DNA of 64,000 nt, from contig NZ_KI928917.1 of assembly GCF_000521215.1 (NCBI RefSeq), forward strand, positions 15,460 to 79,459. The letters run 5' to 3'. Shown here one piece after another: positions 17,853-27,398 of the stretch. The first letter of the stretch is position 1. Every line of letters begins with the position of its first letter. The notes below the pieces were generated by a model. It saw nothing but the letters and a program-made list of their open reading frames with translations, was not told the origin of the DNA and did not search any database. The position numbers were made by a program, and so were the translations under genes. Origin of the DNA: Labrenzia sp. DG1229. Its GTDB lineage: Bacteria > Pseudomonadota > Alphaproteobacteria > Rhizobiales > Stappiaceae.

Positions 17853-18671
17853 TCAATAACGAAGAGCCTCGATTGAAAAATCGGGCTCCGTGTCTTGCGA
17901 CGCGCCTTGTGCCTGAACACCGCTTGCAATCAGCAATGTCTTGCAGCCGACGCGGGACGCTCCCGCGATGTCATGGTGATGACTGTCGCCTATCATCAGG
18001 ACCCGGGACGGGTCCGGATTCCCGAGAGACTGCAGGGACTTGAGAAAAATTTCCGAACCGGGTTTTCCGGCGAAGGTTACATCTCCGCCTGCCTCGGCGT
18101 AATCGGCGGCAACAAGCCCAGGTCCAAAAGCAGCCTTGCCGTGCGAATAAACCATGTGATCCGGGTTTGCGCAGATCGCCGGAATGCCGCGCTCGGCCAA
18201 AGGCTTCAGCAGTTGCAGATAGTCCTGGCGCGTCAGTTCTTCGGGTTTGAGGCCGGAAATGAGAACAAGCCGGGTCGAAGAAGCGACCTCGTTCGACGCC
18301 ACAAGTCCGAGCCCTTCCAAAACGGTGACGTCGTTCTCGCGCGTGAGATTCAGGACGGCATCGCCAGGGTTCAGGTCACCTTCTGCCAGCATGTCGACAA
18401 TCCGGCTTCGTGCCACCATTCCCGATGTGACAATGTCTCCGATCAGGTCGGCCGTGAAACCGAAGCGATCAAGTCGTTGCCTGTTGGGCTCTTTCATGCG
18501 CCCTGAATTCGTAATCGCAACGACCGGCGTACCGGTTTGCGCCACTTTCCGAAGGCATGGCAAGGCCTCGGGAAATGGTTCATTGCCGTCGTGAAGAACG
18601 CCGAACTGGTCGATCAGAAGACCATCGAACTGATCCAGAATGTCTCCCAGTCCCAAGATGTTCCTGCTCAT
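17853..18671 (-). CDS. HAD-superfamily class IIA phosphatase
   Basis: A 272-residue HAD hydrolase of the NagD/class IIA group. Motif I is LIDQFGVLHDG near residue 19, where the second acidic residue of the usual DxDG is replaced as in a known alphaproteobacterial subgroup. Motif II is VAITNSGR and motif IV RVLMIGDSHHHDIAGA near residue 225. Its start overlaps the stop of the FGGY kinase (ATGA), making it the last gene of the long operon from 31693. Probably removes phosphate from a pathway intermediate. Confidence 0.88.
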   Translation of the reverse strand: MSRNILGLGDILDQFDGLLIDQFGVLHDGNEPFPEALPCLRKVAQTGTPVVAITNSGRMKEPNRQRLDRFGFTADLIGDIVTSGMVARSRIVDMLAEGDLNPGDAVLNLTRENDVTVLEGLGLVASNEVASSTRLVLISGLKPEELTRQDYLQLLKPLAERGIPAICANPDHMVYSHGKAAFGPGLVAADYAEAGGDVTFAGKPGSEIFLKSLQSLGNPDPSRVLMIGDSHHHDIAGASRVGCKTLLIASGVQAQGASQDTEPDFSIEALRY

Positions 18672-19927
18672 GTCTGGCCCTTCAGGAATGTCCAGGCGAT
18701 CCGGGCGGATCCAGCTGCCGCCTCTCCCGATGCAACTGCAGCTTCGGGCGCATTCAGCAAGCGTGTGCGCATGCGTGTCCAGATCCTGTTGCCCGCGCCT
18801 CCCCCGACGGTCCGGATGGATGTCAGATTTGGCCCACCGAGCTCGGCAAGCCGTTCAAAACCGAGCTGTTCGATCTTCGCAATTCCTTCCAGCAATCCAT
18901 GCAGAAACGCTTGCGGCAACTCCGGTCGCGGATCAACCCGAGGCTCAAGGTCCGGATCGTTCACCGGGAATCTCTCGCCGGGCCGCGGCAATGGATAGTA
19001 ATCCAACCCGCTCGGAACATCCGGATCGATCAGGTCACTCAAGCTGCTGATCTCGTCAGGTGTAAAATGGGCAGCAAGTGCCCCGCCGCCACTGTTGGAA
19101 GCCCCGCCCGCTAGCCATTGATTGCCGATACGATGACTGTAGATCCCGAATTCCGGTGCGAAAATTGGCCGTTCTGAAAGTAACTTCAGCGTCAATGTCG
19201 TTCCAAGTGCAGTCACCGCGTCTCCGGGTTTTGAGGCACCTGTCGCCAGAAAGGACGCACATCCGTCGGAGACACCGGCAACAATCGGTATGCCTGATGG
19301 CAAGCCAAGAGCACCAGAAGTTACGCCGGTCTTCGTACCCGTCGCAACGACGTCCGGCAGTAGTCTCGTGTCGATACCCGTCGCGGTCATCCAGTCCGGC
19401 CACGCTCTGGTAATCGGGTCGTATCCCGTTTTGAGCGCATTGCTTTCATCGCTGGGCAATGCTTTCCCGGCAAGTCTCTCGGCGATCCAGTCTGCCTGAT
19501 GGGTTATGCGCGCGACACCCGGTCTGGTTTGCAGCACGATGGATCGTGAGAGCGCCGAGCTTGGTCCATGAGCTGCGCTCTGCCGTGGCGCGACCTGTGC
19601 AATTGCTGCGGGGATCGCCGGATCATCGACAGCGTCGTTATACATCAGCGCTGTACCGAGCGGCTGATCATCCTGGTCAAGCGCAAGCACGGTACCCGAA
19701 GTTCCGTCGACACAGATTGCATCAATTTCCCCCGGATCGATTGTCTGAAGCATTGAGGACAATGCTTCCGTCAACGCCCGGGACCAAACCGCTGGATCGT
19801 GTCGAGGTCCCGAGGAGAGATCCATTGCCGCCTTGGTGACGACGACGACATTGAGGTCGTGTGAGAGCGCGGCAATCCGGACACCTGATGTGCCCACATC
19901 GATCCCCAACGCAAGACGCTGGTTCAT
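18668..19927 (-). CDS. FGGY-family carbohydrate kinase, short form
   Basis: A 419-residue FGGY kinase, shorter than the usual ~490-540. The N-terminus is RLALGIDVGTSGVRIAAL, followed by AICVDGTSGTVLALDQ. The C-terminal half has VSDGCASFLATGA, ALGTTLTLK and the ATP-site VGGGAGNRIWTRMR. The compact size and VDGTSGT stretch resemble D-ribulokinase-type kinases of alphaproteobacteria. It overlaps its neighbours on both sides by ATGA. It is the second kinase of the operon, so it may act on a product released by the class II aldolase or on an alternative entry sugar. Confidence 0.9.
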   Translation of the reverse strand: MNQRLALGIDVGTSGVRIAALSHDLNVVVVTKAAMDLSSGPRHDPAVWSRALTEALSSMLQTIDPGEIDAICVDGTSGTVLALDQDDQPLGTALMYNDAVDDPAIPAAIAQVAPRQSAAHGPSSALSRSIVLQTRPGVARITHQADWIAERLAGKALPSDESNALKTGYDPITRAWPDWMTATGIDTRLLPDVVATGTKTGVTSGALGLPSGIPIVAGVSDGCASFLATGASKPGDAVTALGTTLTLKLLSERPIFAPEFGIYSHRIGNQWLAGGASNSGGGALAAHFTPDEISSLSDLIDPDVPSGLDYYPLPRPGERFPVNDPDLEPRVDPRPELPQAFLHGLLEGIAKIEQLGFERLAELGGPNLTSIRTVGGGAGNRIWTRMRTRLLNAPEAAVASGEAAAGSARIAWTFLKGQT

Positions 19928-20994
19928 GCGCTTGCACTTTCAGTCGTGTTCAGGGCCTGACGGATTTTTTCCGCGTCCCAGTTGATCAATTCGTCTTCCT
20001 GGAGATCGGTAAGGCGTGTCACTTCGGAACCGGGAGCTACACGCACCAGAACATCGCCAAAGGCACGCACCAGGGTCAACGTGGCCGCATTCGAAGCAGC
20101 GGGGACCGCGACTCCCTTCCCGGGGCAAATGACAAGCTTGCGTTCCGACCGTCCTTGCGAACCGCGTTGTGCCGCTTCGTTGACCGTTTCGGCATTCTTG
20201 GCAACGACGCAGCCCGGCCCGAGAAAAACGACATGATCGGGATAAAGCGAGTTGCCGGACGCAATCGCGAGAAGATTTTCGTCAAACGCAATCGCCTGCG
20301 TTGTCTGAAACGGCGCTGCGATCCATCCAGTACCCTGCAGGGACTGAACCCAGTCCCGATCCGGCTCTGCCATCGAAACCTCCACGGCAGGCTCCAATCG
20401 CCGTGATACTTCCAACAGGCATTTTTTGGCTTCAATTGCACTCAATCCCGTAGCCACCAGACCATGATTTCCCAGGATCAGCACCCTGGTGCGACCTGTG
20501 GCGCGTGCCATGATCGCCCGCGCAAGATCCAGCCCCGGCTTCTGATAAGGTATGAAAACCGCATCGAGATCCGCAAGCTTGTCTTTAACCAGATCTTCCG
20601 CATCCGATCGGATGGCAATGGCAATTGTCGCGACACAATGCGTGTGCAGGACAACCGGACTGTCGAGAAGCGCGTGAACAGAAGTCTCGATAGAAGAGTG
20701 AAGGTCGGGCGCGCCCTCCACCGAGGCAAGAAAGCTTGCCGTATCGGCCGCGCGCTCGTCCCCGGTTTTCAAGGCAGCTGAAAACCGGTCCGCATGAACG
20801 GGAACCATGATATCGCGCTCATCAGCATCGGCAAGCCAGGTACCGGAGGCCTTGATCCACATCCGTCCGTCTTTCTTGAGCGATGTGTTGCCACCTGGTC
20901 CTTGCACCTGCAAGGGGTCTTTACCCAGTTCGGCGGAAACAGCACAGAGACTTTCAAATTCCCTGCCGCGTCGCAGATCAAGAAACGGGTTCAT
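19924..20994 (-). CDS. Class II aldolase/adducin-family protein (RhaD-like aldolase half)
   Basis: About 356 residues. It carries VQGPGGNTSLKK, the class II aldolase phosphate-binding loop, IKASGTWL, then HTHCVATIAIA with two zinc ligands, and LILGNHGLVATG with the third. It resembles the aldolase half of bifunctional aldolase/short-chain dehydrogenases (RhaD-type) without the SDR half. ATG at 20994 (MNPFLDLRRG) is preferred; it overlaps the end of the GlpD-like gene by 17 bp. It would cleave a phosphorylated keto-sugar to DHAP or a similar triose and an aldehyde. Confidence 0.87.
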   Translation of the reverse strand: MNPFLDLRRGREFESLCAVSAELGKDPLQVQGPGGNTSLKKDGRMWIKASGTWLADADERDIMVPVHADRFSAALKTGDERAADTASFLASVEGAPDLHSSIETSVHALLDSPVVLHTHCVATIAIAIRSDAEDLVKDKLADLDAVFIPYQKPGLDLARAIMARATGRTRVLILGNHGLVATGLSAIEAKKCLLEVSRRLEPAVEVSMAEPDRDWVQSLQGTGWIAAPFQTTQAIAFDENLLAIASGNSLYPDHVVFLGPGCVVAKNAETVNEAAQRGSQGRSERKLVICPGKGVAVPAASNAATLTLVRAFGDVLVRVAPGSEVTRLTDLQEDELINWDAEKIRQALNTTESASA

Positions 20995-22561
20995 GGATTG
21001 CCAGCCTTTTATCCAACCAGACTTCAAAACCGGACTTTTCTTCTGGGGTCAGAAACAATCCGTGCTTGGTGCGGCGCAGCAGAATGTCTTCAGCGCTGAC
21101 CGCCCATTCATTCTGCAACAGCCAGACCGCTTCGCGTTCAAAGAAACAGCTACCGAAATTTTCACCAAGATCGGATAGCTCATTCACACCATCCAGCAGC
21201 CTCACCGCGTCGGTCCCGTAGCAATGCCCCAGATGGCGCAGCAGTTTCTCCGGTAAAAACGCATACCGCTTTTGGAAGCCCTTGAACCATACCTCGAATT
21301 GCTTGTCGGGAAGATCACCGCCCGGAAGCGGGGTCTTCGCCGTCCAGGACCCGGCCATCTCCGGAAAAAAGGGCGCCAGCATCTGCAAGGCCTGTTCGGA
21401 AAGTTTCCGATAGGTGGTCAGTTTTCCGCCGAAAGCCGATAGAAGTGGCGGCAATGCGCTGTCAGGCTCCAGCGATCCATCCAGCTCGAATTGATAATCG
21501 CGGGTAACAGCGGATGCGCTTTTGTTTGCGTCGTCGTCAAAAAGAGGACGTACACCGGAGTAGTCGAAGAGCACATCTTCGGGCTTGAACGTGTGATCAA
21601 AGTAACTTTCGAGGATACCCAGCAGATAGTCGACCTCGGACGCATCGATCTCGACATCTTCAGCCCGGCCCTCGAACGGAATGTCCGTGGTGCCGATCAA
21701 CGCCATGTTGTCAAAATACGGATTGACGAAAATGAGACGCTTGTCGGGTGCCTGCAAAACATAACCATGGTCGCCCTCCCACCATTTTGGCAGAACGATA
21801 TGGCTCCCCTTGACCAGACGAACGCTCATGCGGGAATTCACCCCCGCAACCTCGCCGATGACCTTCTCGACCCAGGGGCCGGCCGCATTGACGATCGCCT
21901 TTGCGAACACGACAGAAGGACTGCCTGGATTGTCGCTCTTCAATTCGGCACGCCAGACTTTTCCGTGTCGCCGGGCCGACAGACACGCCGTCCTGGTAAA
22001 TATCTGGGCGCCGCGGCGGGAAGCGTCAACCGCATTCAAGGCGACGAGACGGGCATCATCGATCCAAACGTCCCAGTAACTGAAGCCCTTCCGGAATTTG
22101 TCCTTCAACCGGTTGCCCGCAACGTTCGTGCCTAGATCAAGGGAACTGGAACCTGGAACCCTCTTTCGACCGCCCAGATTGTCATAAAGGAAAAGGCCCA
22201 GCCGAATGAGCCATCTCGGTCTCTGTTCGGGACTGTGCGGAAGCACAAGCTGCAAGGGCCAGGAGAGATGTGGCGCTGCCTCCAGCACGACTTCACGCTC
22301 ATTCAGTGCTTCGCGAACAAGCCGGAATTCGTAATACTCCAGATAACGAAGGCCCCCGTGAATGTATTTCCCCGATCGTGATGATGTCCCTTCACCCAGA
22401 TCGCCTTTTTCGCAAAGGATAACAGACAATCCGCGGCCGGCCGCATCGCGGGCGACACCTGCACCGTTAATTCCACCGCCGACAACCAGAAGGTCCACGG
22501 GACGCTCTGCGGATCGTCCCGCCGGTTCATACTTGGAATGGTCAGGTGTCAACAGGTTCAT
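20978..22561 (-). CDS. FAD-dependent glycerol-3-phosphate dehydrogenase family (GlpD/EryB-like)
   Basis: About 527 residues of a GlpD-type flavoprotein. The FAD Rossmann motif is LLVVGGGINGAGVARDAAGRG near residue 25. Then come TSSRSGKYIHGGLRYLEYYEFRLV, typical of GlpD, LPHSPEQRPRW and the DAAD-like C-terminal domain. Members feed electrons to quinone at the membrane. GlpD oxidises glycerol-3-phosphate, while EryB relatives oxidise erythritol phosphate; both are close in sequence, and the adjacent FGGY kinase fits either. I start at MNLLTPDHSK rather than 26 codons upstream because the gap from the preceding gene is then 7 bp. Confidence 0.88.
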   Translation of the reverse strand: MNLLTPDHSKYEPAGRSAERPVDLLVVGGGINGAGVARDAAGRGLSVILCEKGDLGEGTSSRSGKYIHGGLRYLEYYEFRLVREALNEREVVLEAAPHLSWPLQLVLPHSPEQRPRWLIRLGLFLYDNLGGRKRVPGSSSLDLGTNVAGNRLKDKFRKGFSYWDVWIDDARLVALNAVDASRRGAQIFTRTACLSARRHGKVWRAELKSDNPGSPSVVFAKAIVNAAGPWVEKVIGEVAGVNSRMSVRLVKGSHIVLPKWWEGDHGYVLQAPDKRLIFVNPYFDNMALIGTTDIPFEGRAEDVEIDASEVDYLLGILESYFDHTFKPEDVLFDYSGVRPLFDDDANKSASAVTRDYQFELDGSLEPDSALPPLLSAFGGKLTTYRKLSEQALQMLAPFFPEMAGSWTAKTPLPGGDLPDKQFEVWFKGFQKRYAFLPEKLLRHLGHCYGTDAVRLLDGVNELSDLGENFGSCFFEREAVWLLQNEWAVSAEDILLRRTKHGLFLTPEEKSGFEVWLDKRLAIHEPVS

Positions 22562-22568
22562 CGAGACC

Positions 22569-23606
22569 TCAACACGGACTGAGCGGAGGTTCGTCGGAGA
22601 TCCAGCGCCGCACTTCTTCGGCGATCTTCTGCGCGGCAATCTTCACGGTCTTTCGGGAAGCCCCGGCAATGTGAGGCGTAAGCGTCACATTCGGCAGTTG
22701 CAGAAGAGGATCCTCGGGATTTGTCGGCTCCACTGCAAAGGTTTCCAGCATCGCTCCACCGAGATGCTCGCTCGAAAGGGCTTCAAACAGCGCATCATAA
22801 TCCATCAACGGACCGCGGGCGGTATTGACCACGACGGCACCCGGCTTCATCGCCGCGAATTCATTCGCACCGATCATTCCGGTCGTCTCCTTGGTGACCC
22901 TGGGGTGCAATGTGACGACGTCAGCTTGCTTCAACAGGGTGTCGAGAGAAACCTGTTCAACGCCGCCGCGACTGTCGTCGACCGACAACTGGACATAAGG
23001 ATCATTGACAAGCACACGGGTTCCGAACGCGCGCAACAGCTTCACGACACGCGTCCCGACGTTACCGTAACCGATGACACCGACACACATGTCGGACAGC
23101 TCGTTTCCTGCAATTTCCGCGCGGTAGAGATCCCCCCGGTAATCACCTACTCGCAGGGAATCATGCCCCTTGGTGATATTGCGCGTTTCGGCAATGATTG
23201 CCCCGATGGTGAATTCCGCAACTGCCGAAGCGTTTCGCCCGGGTGTATTGACAACCAGCACACCTCTTTGACGCGCTTCTTCCATGGCAATGTTGACCGG
23301 CCCGCCGCGCGAAACGCCGACCAGTTTGAGATTGGGTGCGGATTCCAGAACGCCGGCTGAAACAGGCGCTAGATGCGTCACAAGCACCTGCGCGTCCTGC
23401 AAGTGAGAGAGGACCATTTCCGGCGTCCCCATATACTCCTTCAAGCCTTCCAGTCCGGGAGCGGCGTATCCGTGTTCCATCGGTTCGTCAGGCCATGCCA
23501 GATCCATGCATTTGCAAGTGACACGATCACCGCACAGTGCCAGAATTTCTCTCTCGAAGACCGACGACTCCATGAACCGGTCGCCAATGATTGCAACAGT
23601 CGTCAT
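22569..23606 (-). CDS. D-2-hydroxyacid dehydrogenase (phosphoglycerate-dehydrogenase-like)
   Basis: About 345 residues. The NAD motif is VGVIGYGNVGTRVV near residue 175. Catalytic Arg lies in NTARGPLMD, Glu in ETFAVEP and His in TPHIAGAS. The stretch GRNASAVAEFTIG is typical of the SerA-like branch. The ATG at 23606 overlaps the stop of the FGGY kinase gene (ATGA). A 2-hydroxyacid dehydrogenase between a polyol kinase and a GlpD-like enzyme suggests that a sugar acid, for example a glycerate or tetronate, is also handled in this pathway (inference). Confidence 0.88.
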   Translation of the reverse strand: MTTVAIIGDRFMESSVFEREILALCGDRVTCKCMDLAWPDEPMEHGYAAPGLEGLKEYMGTPEMVLSHLQDAQVLVTHLAPVSAGVLESAPNLKLVGVSRGGPVNIAMEEARQRGVLVVNTPGRNASAVAEFTIGAIIAETRNITKGHDSLRVGDYRGDLYRAEIAGNELSDMCVGVIGYGNVGTRVVKLLRAFGTRVLVNDPYVQLSVDDSRGGVEQVSLDTLLKQADVVTLHPRVTKETTGMIGANEFAAMKPGAVVVNTARGPLMDYDALFEALSSEHLGGAMLETFAVEPTNPEDPLLQLPNVTLTPHIAGASRKTVKIAAQKIAEEVRRWISDEPPLSPC

Positions 23607-25168
23607 CTGGTCAGCTCCCGCCTGGCCTGCGCTTGGCTTTCCCATGCCTTTGGCAGGATGAGCCTTGTCTCCAGATAGGTTTTGAAAAGGGTGTCGTAGG
23701 GTCCGGTAAGCCTGTCATCCGGAAGAACCGCATCGTTCAGGAGCGGTGTGACCCAGGTGTCCACGGCAGCTGCAATATCCCTGAACAGACCCTGCTGCAC
23801 GGCAGCAATCATTGCAGCTCCTGCGGCTCCGGCTTCCGGTTGGCCGATTGTTCGAACCGGTGCCTGAAGGCAGGCGGACAGCAGGATCCGGAATGCACGC
23901 GACTTTGCGGCACCACCGGTCAAACGGATTTCTCCCGGAATGCTTCCCATGGTCTGGTAACAATCCCTGGCGGCCAGAACGAGACCGTCAAACACGGCAC
24001 GAAGCATATCGGCCCACGTTGTTGTCTGGTCGAGGCCTGTCCAGCTCGCTCTTGCATCGAGATTGGTGAATGGACCCCGCTCACCGGCAGCCGAAATATA
24101 GGGATGGTAAAACGTACTGCCCGGCTTTGCGTCGAGCACCATATCGTCCATCGAAACAAGGAACTGTTCCGGGTCGACGCTGAGGTTCTGGGACGCAAAG
24201 ACCTGTGCCGCCAGGCCGAGCGCCCAGTCTATGTTCAATGTGGCAGCCATATTGGTCTGCATCTGCGCAAATGCCCCACCGGGAAAGGGCATCGTGTAGC
24301 CGCACGCGTCGTCGTTCAAAACCACGGCATCGGCGTCCCTGACGAAACGCATATGCATTCCGGTCGATCCAAGAATTGTCAGGCCCGGCAACACAGCGGG
24401 GTCGTAAAGACCCGCGCCGAGTGCGCTGCACATGACGTCGACAAGACCGAGACTGACCGGCGTTCCCTCGACCAACCCGCACAGCTCCGCAGCTCCCCGG
24501 GTCAGACCATGGGATGTCTTTGTACCGTCAATGATCGGAGGAAGCAGGCCCGCGTGATCAGAAAGTCCGAGAAGCTCAAGGACATCGGGACTGTAATCCC
24601 TTGTCCGGAAGTCGCCAAACGTGAAAACACCCTCGGAAATGTCTGACGCCAACACGCCGGTGAGCTTGTAGTAGAGCCAGTCCTTGCAGTGAAGTGCAGA
24701 CGCGCTTTTCTTCAGCAGATCTGGCGTGTTCTCCAGCATCCAGCAAAGATGGGTGCGCATCTGGCAAACATTGATGCCGGTAGCCGTGCGCTCGTAGATG
24801 ACGCGGCTTCCATCCATCTCCGCCAATCGGCGCGAGGTTGCCGCCGACCGCGAGTCAAGCCAGAGCCAGCCGTCATGCGCAGGTTCGCCGTCGCCGTCGA
24901 TGAGCCAGGTTCCGTCACCTTGTCCTGTGACACCGATTGCCGCGCAACGCCTGGCACAGTCCGGCACCTCTTCCGCCAGTTGAGCAAGTACATGCGCCGT
25001 GTCGCGCCAGGTCCGGTTCATGTCCTGTTCAACACCGCCCCCCGGCTGCGTCGTGTATTCATTTCGACGGCTGGCCAGGGCAATCTGTCGTCCGGCAAGA
25101 TCAAAGGCCACCGCCTTGATCACCGAGGTTCCGGCATCGATCCCGATAAGGAGATCCTTAGCACTCAT
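23603..25168 (-). CDS. FGGY-family carbohydrate/polyol kinase (erythritol/xylulokinase-like)
   Basis: A 521-residue FGGY kinase. The N-terminus is DLLIGIDAGTSVIKAVAFD, with GVTGQGDGTWLID and GWLWLDSRSAA. The C-terminal domain holds LGLVDVMCSALGAGLYD, ILGSTGMHMR and the ATP-site RLTGGAAKSRAFRILLSA. The GQGDG and GGAAKS patterns are shared with polyol kinases of the EryA/XylB groups. The start overlaps the MalK-type gene stop (ATGA). Probably makes the phosphate that the GlpD-like enzyme oxidises. Confidence 0.9.
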   Translation of the reverse strand: MSAKDLLIGIDAGTSVIKAVAFDLAGRQIALASRRNEYTTQPGGGVEQDMNRTWRDTAHVLAQLAEEVPDCARRCAAIGVTGQGDGTWLIDGDGEPAHDGWLWLDSRSAATSRRLAEMDGSRVIYERTATGINVCQMRTHLCWMLENTPDLLKKSASALHCKDWLYYKLTGVLASDISEGVFTFGDFRTRDYSPDVLELLGLSDHAGLLPPIIDGTKTSHGLTRGAAELCGLVEGTPVSLGLVDVMCSALGAGLYDPAVLPGLTILGSTGMHMRFVRDADAVVLNDDACGYTMPFPGGAFAQMQTNMAATLNIDWALGLAAQVFASQNLSVDPEQFLVSMDDMVLDAKPGSTFYHPYISAAGERGPFTNLDARASWTGLDQTTTWADMLRAVFDGLVLAARDCYQTMGSIPGEIRLTGGAAKSRAFRILLSACLQAPVRTIGQPEAGAAGAAMIAAVQQGLFRDIAAAVDTWVTPLLNDAVLPDDRLTGPYDTLFKTYLETRLILPKAWESQAQARRELTR

Positions 25169-26289
25169 GCCAACTGCCCTCCATGACTGAGTGCTTCGCC
25201 GGTGTTGTTGTCGAAAATGTGCAGATCATGTGCCGAAATGGACAGGTTGATCTGATCACCTGGTTTGGGAAGCGCGAGGTCATGAACGACCGAAACGATG
25301 CTTCCACCCGCAAAGCGCGCGGCGATATGGGTCTGGTCACCAAGCCACTGATTGGCGTAAACCTCTGCTGGCAGTCCTTCTACGGTCAATTGGACCGAAT
25401 GCGGGCGTATCCCGATCATCACCCCCTGATCCTGCTGAATACGCTGCTGCAATTCGTCGGAAAACGCGGTAGAGGGATAAGACAGTGCAATGTCCGGTGC
25501 CAGCCGCAGATCGACACGGTCGGCAACGACCTCGGCAACCGCGGCAAAAAGGTTCATTGGCGGCTCGCCGATAAATGCGCCGGTGAAGATGTTGGCGGGC
25601 CTGTTTTTCAGGTTCTCGGGCGTATCGTATTGTTGTAACAAACCGCCTTCCATGACCGCGATGCGATCAGCAAGCGCATTTGCCTCGGTCTGGTCATGGG
25701 TCACGAGAATTGCCGTCAGCTCGTGTTCCTTGATGTAGTGCTTGATCCGGCCGCGCAGGATCGCCCTGAGCTGAGGCTCCAGCTGTCCCATCGGCTCGTC
25801 AAGGACATGCAGGTCGGCACGACGGATAAGCGCACGCCCCAGGCTGACCCTTTGTTGCTGCCCGCCGGATATCGCGTTCGGGTGCTTGTCGAGAATGTCG
25901 CTGATCTCCAGAAGCGCCGCGATCTGCTCGACCCTTGTGTTGACTTCCGACTGGCGTAGTCTCTCAGACTTGAGCGCAAACGCTATGTTTTCGCGGATTG
26001 TCAGAGGCGGATAAAGAGAATAGCCCTCGAACGCCATCGCGACACCCCGCTTGGCCGGCGCGAGCCGGTCAATCCGGCGCCCGTCAATGTCGACCTCGCC
26101 CGAACTCACTTCTTCGAATCCGGCGATCATGCGCAGCGTCGATGTCTTGCCACAACCCGATGACCCCAGCAATGCAACGATCTCGCCGCGTTCCACCTCA
26201 AGATCGAGATCCTGGACCGCGTGCACTTCGTGCGCAGTGCCGGGATTGTATTTTTTGTTGATAGTTTTCAGATGGAGTTGCGCCGTCAT
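25165..26289 (-). CDS. MalK-type ABC transporter ATP-binding protein, second of two
   Basis: A 374-residue ATPase. Walker A GSSGCGKTS, signature ISGGQQQRVSLGRA, Walker B DLHVLDEPMGQLE, switch His in LVTHDQTEANALAD, then the OB-fold regulatory domain (MIGIRPHSV). The D-loop reads GQLEPQL instead of SNLDAKL, a difference shared with one partner of the two-ATPase GlpS/GlpT glycerol importers. With 26286-27398 it should form a heterodimeric ATPase. ATGA overlap on both sides. Confidence 0.92.
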   Translation of the reverse strand: MTAQLHLKTINKKYNPGTAHEVHAVQDLDLEVERGEIVALLGSSGCGKTSTLRMIAGFEEVSSGEVDIDGRRIDRLAPAKRGVAMAFEGYSLYPPLTIRENIAFALKSERLRQSEVNTRVEQIAALLEISDILDKHPNAISGGQQQRVSLGRALIRRADLHVLDEPMGQLEPQLRAILRGRIKHYIKEHELTAILVTHDQTEANALADRIAVMEGGLLQQYDTPENLKNRPANIFTGAFIGEPPMNLFAAVAEVVADRVDLRLAPDIALSYPSTAFSDELQQRIQQDQGVMIGIRPHSVQLTVEGLPAEVYANQWLGDQTHIAARFAGGSIVSVVHDLALPKPGDQINLSISAHDLHIFDNNTGEALSHGGQLA

Positions 26290-27398
26290 GCTGCCTCCTC
26301 CACCCGGTTGCCGTCAGGTTCGGGCGCGATCCTGTTTCCCGTTTCCCGATCGAACAGGATCGCGTCCCGCGCCGCGATCTGCAGGTTCACCTTGGGGCCG
26401 GGCGGGACCGGATCCTGAGCTGGTTGGGACAAAAGAATTTCCCGGCCACGCAATGTCGTCACCAACGTCACGGTCTTTTCGTTGAACGGGGTGACCGCCT
26501 CGATGGTAACCGGAAATCCGTCGGTCTCGGTGAACGACAAGGCTTCCGGCCTCAACCCGACAATGCAGTGCCTGCCGGCAACGCCCGGAAACTTGCCATG
26601 AAAGTCGACCCTCTCATCGGACAGGAATGCGTGCAGGCCCCGGTCATCCTCCTTGGGAACAACGTCGAGAAGGTTGATGGTCGGGTCACCGAAAAGCTGC
26701 GCAATCTGCGTGTTCGCGGGGCGTCGATAGATGTCGTCGGGAGATCCGATCTGGACAATCTTGCCCTGGTCGAGAACGGCGATGCGGTCTCCGAGAGCCA
26801 TGGCTTCCTTGTAGTCCTGCGTGACGTAAATGATCGTCGCGCCGCGATCCGCAAGAAGGCGCGGCAATTCAAGGCGCATCTCAAATCTCAGTTTCGCATC
26901 CACGTTGCGCAAGGGATCATCGAGCAGCAGCACTCGGGGTTCGGAAACCAGGGCCCGGGCAAGCGCCGTGCGCTGTTTCTGACCATTCGAGAGCGCCTTG
27001 GGCGCGTGCGAAAGGACATGTTCGATCTTCAGAAGCTTCGCGACCGCATCCACTTTCGTGCGGATCTCCGAGGCCGACATGCGCTTCGATGTGAGTGAAC
27101 TTGCAATGTTGTCGTACGCCGTCATGTGGGGAAACAGCGCAAAATTCTGAAACGCCATTCCGATGCCGCGATATTCCGGAGGCACGCTCGTCACATCCTC
27201 ACCGTCGATGACGACGGTTCCGGCATCGGGCTCGATCGCCCCGGCGATGCTGCGCAACAACACGGTCTTCCCCGCACCGGACTTGCCGAACAGCACGAGC
27301 GTCCCCCCTTCCTGCACACTCAGCGATACTTCGTCCAGAACGGTTTCGCCGCTGAAGGATTTCGAAAGTGAGGCGAGTTCGAGAAATTCCATCCGCAT
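26286..27398 (-). CDS. MalK-type ABC transporter ATP-binding protein, first of two
   Basis: About 370 residues. Walker A GKSGAGKTV, signature LSNGQKQRTALARA (Asn in the usual LSGGQ), Walker B VLLLDDPLRNVD (Asp in place of the catalytic Glu), and switch position YVTQDYKEAM with Gln in place of His. Three departures from consensus in one domain suggest this subunit is the catalytically weak half of a heterodimer. The regulatory domain follows (GLRPEALSF). ATG at 27398 overlaps the permease stop by one base (TGATG). GlpS/GlpT-like systems have the same two-ATPase arrangement. Confidence 0.9.
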   Translation of the reverse strand: MRMEFLELASLSKSFSGETVLDEVSLSVQEGGTLVLFGKSGAGKTVLLRSIAGAIEPDAGTVVIDGEDVTSVPPEYRGIGMAFQNFALFPHMTAYDNIASSLTSKRMSASEIRTKVDAVAKLLKIEHVLSHAPKALSNGQKQRTALARALVSEPRVLLLDDPLRNVDAKLRFEMRLELPRLLADRGATIIYVTQDYKEAMALGDRIAVLDQGKIVQIGSPDDIYRRPANTQIAQLFGDPTINLLDVVPKEDDRGLHAFLSDERVDFHGKFPGVAGRHCIVGLRPEALSFTETDGFPVTIEAVTPFNEKTVTLVTTLRGREILLSQPAQDPVPPGPKVNLQIAARDAILFDRETGNRIAPEPDGNRVEEAA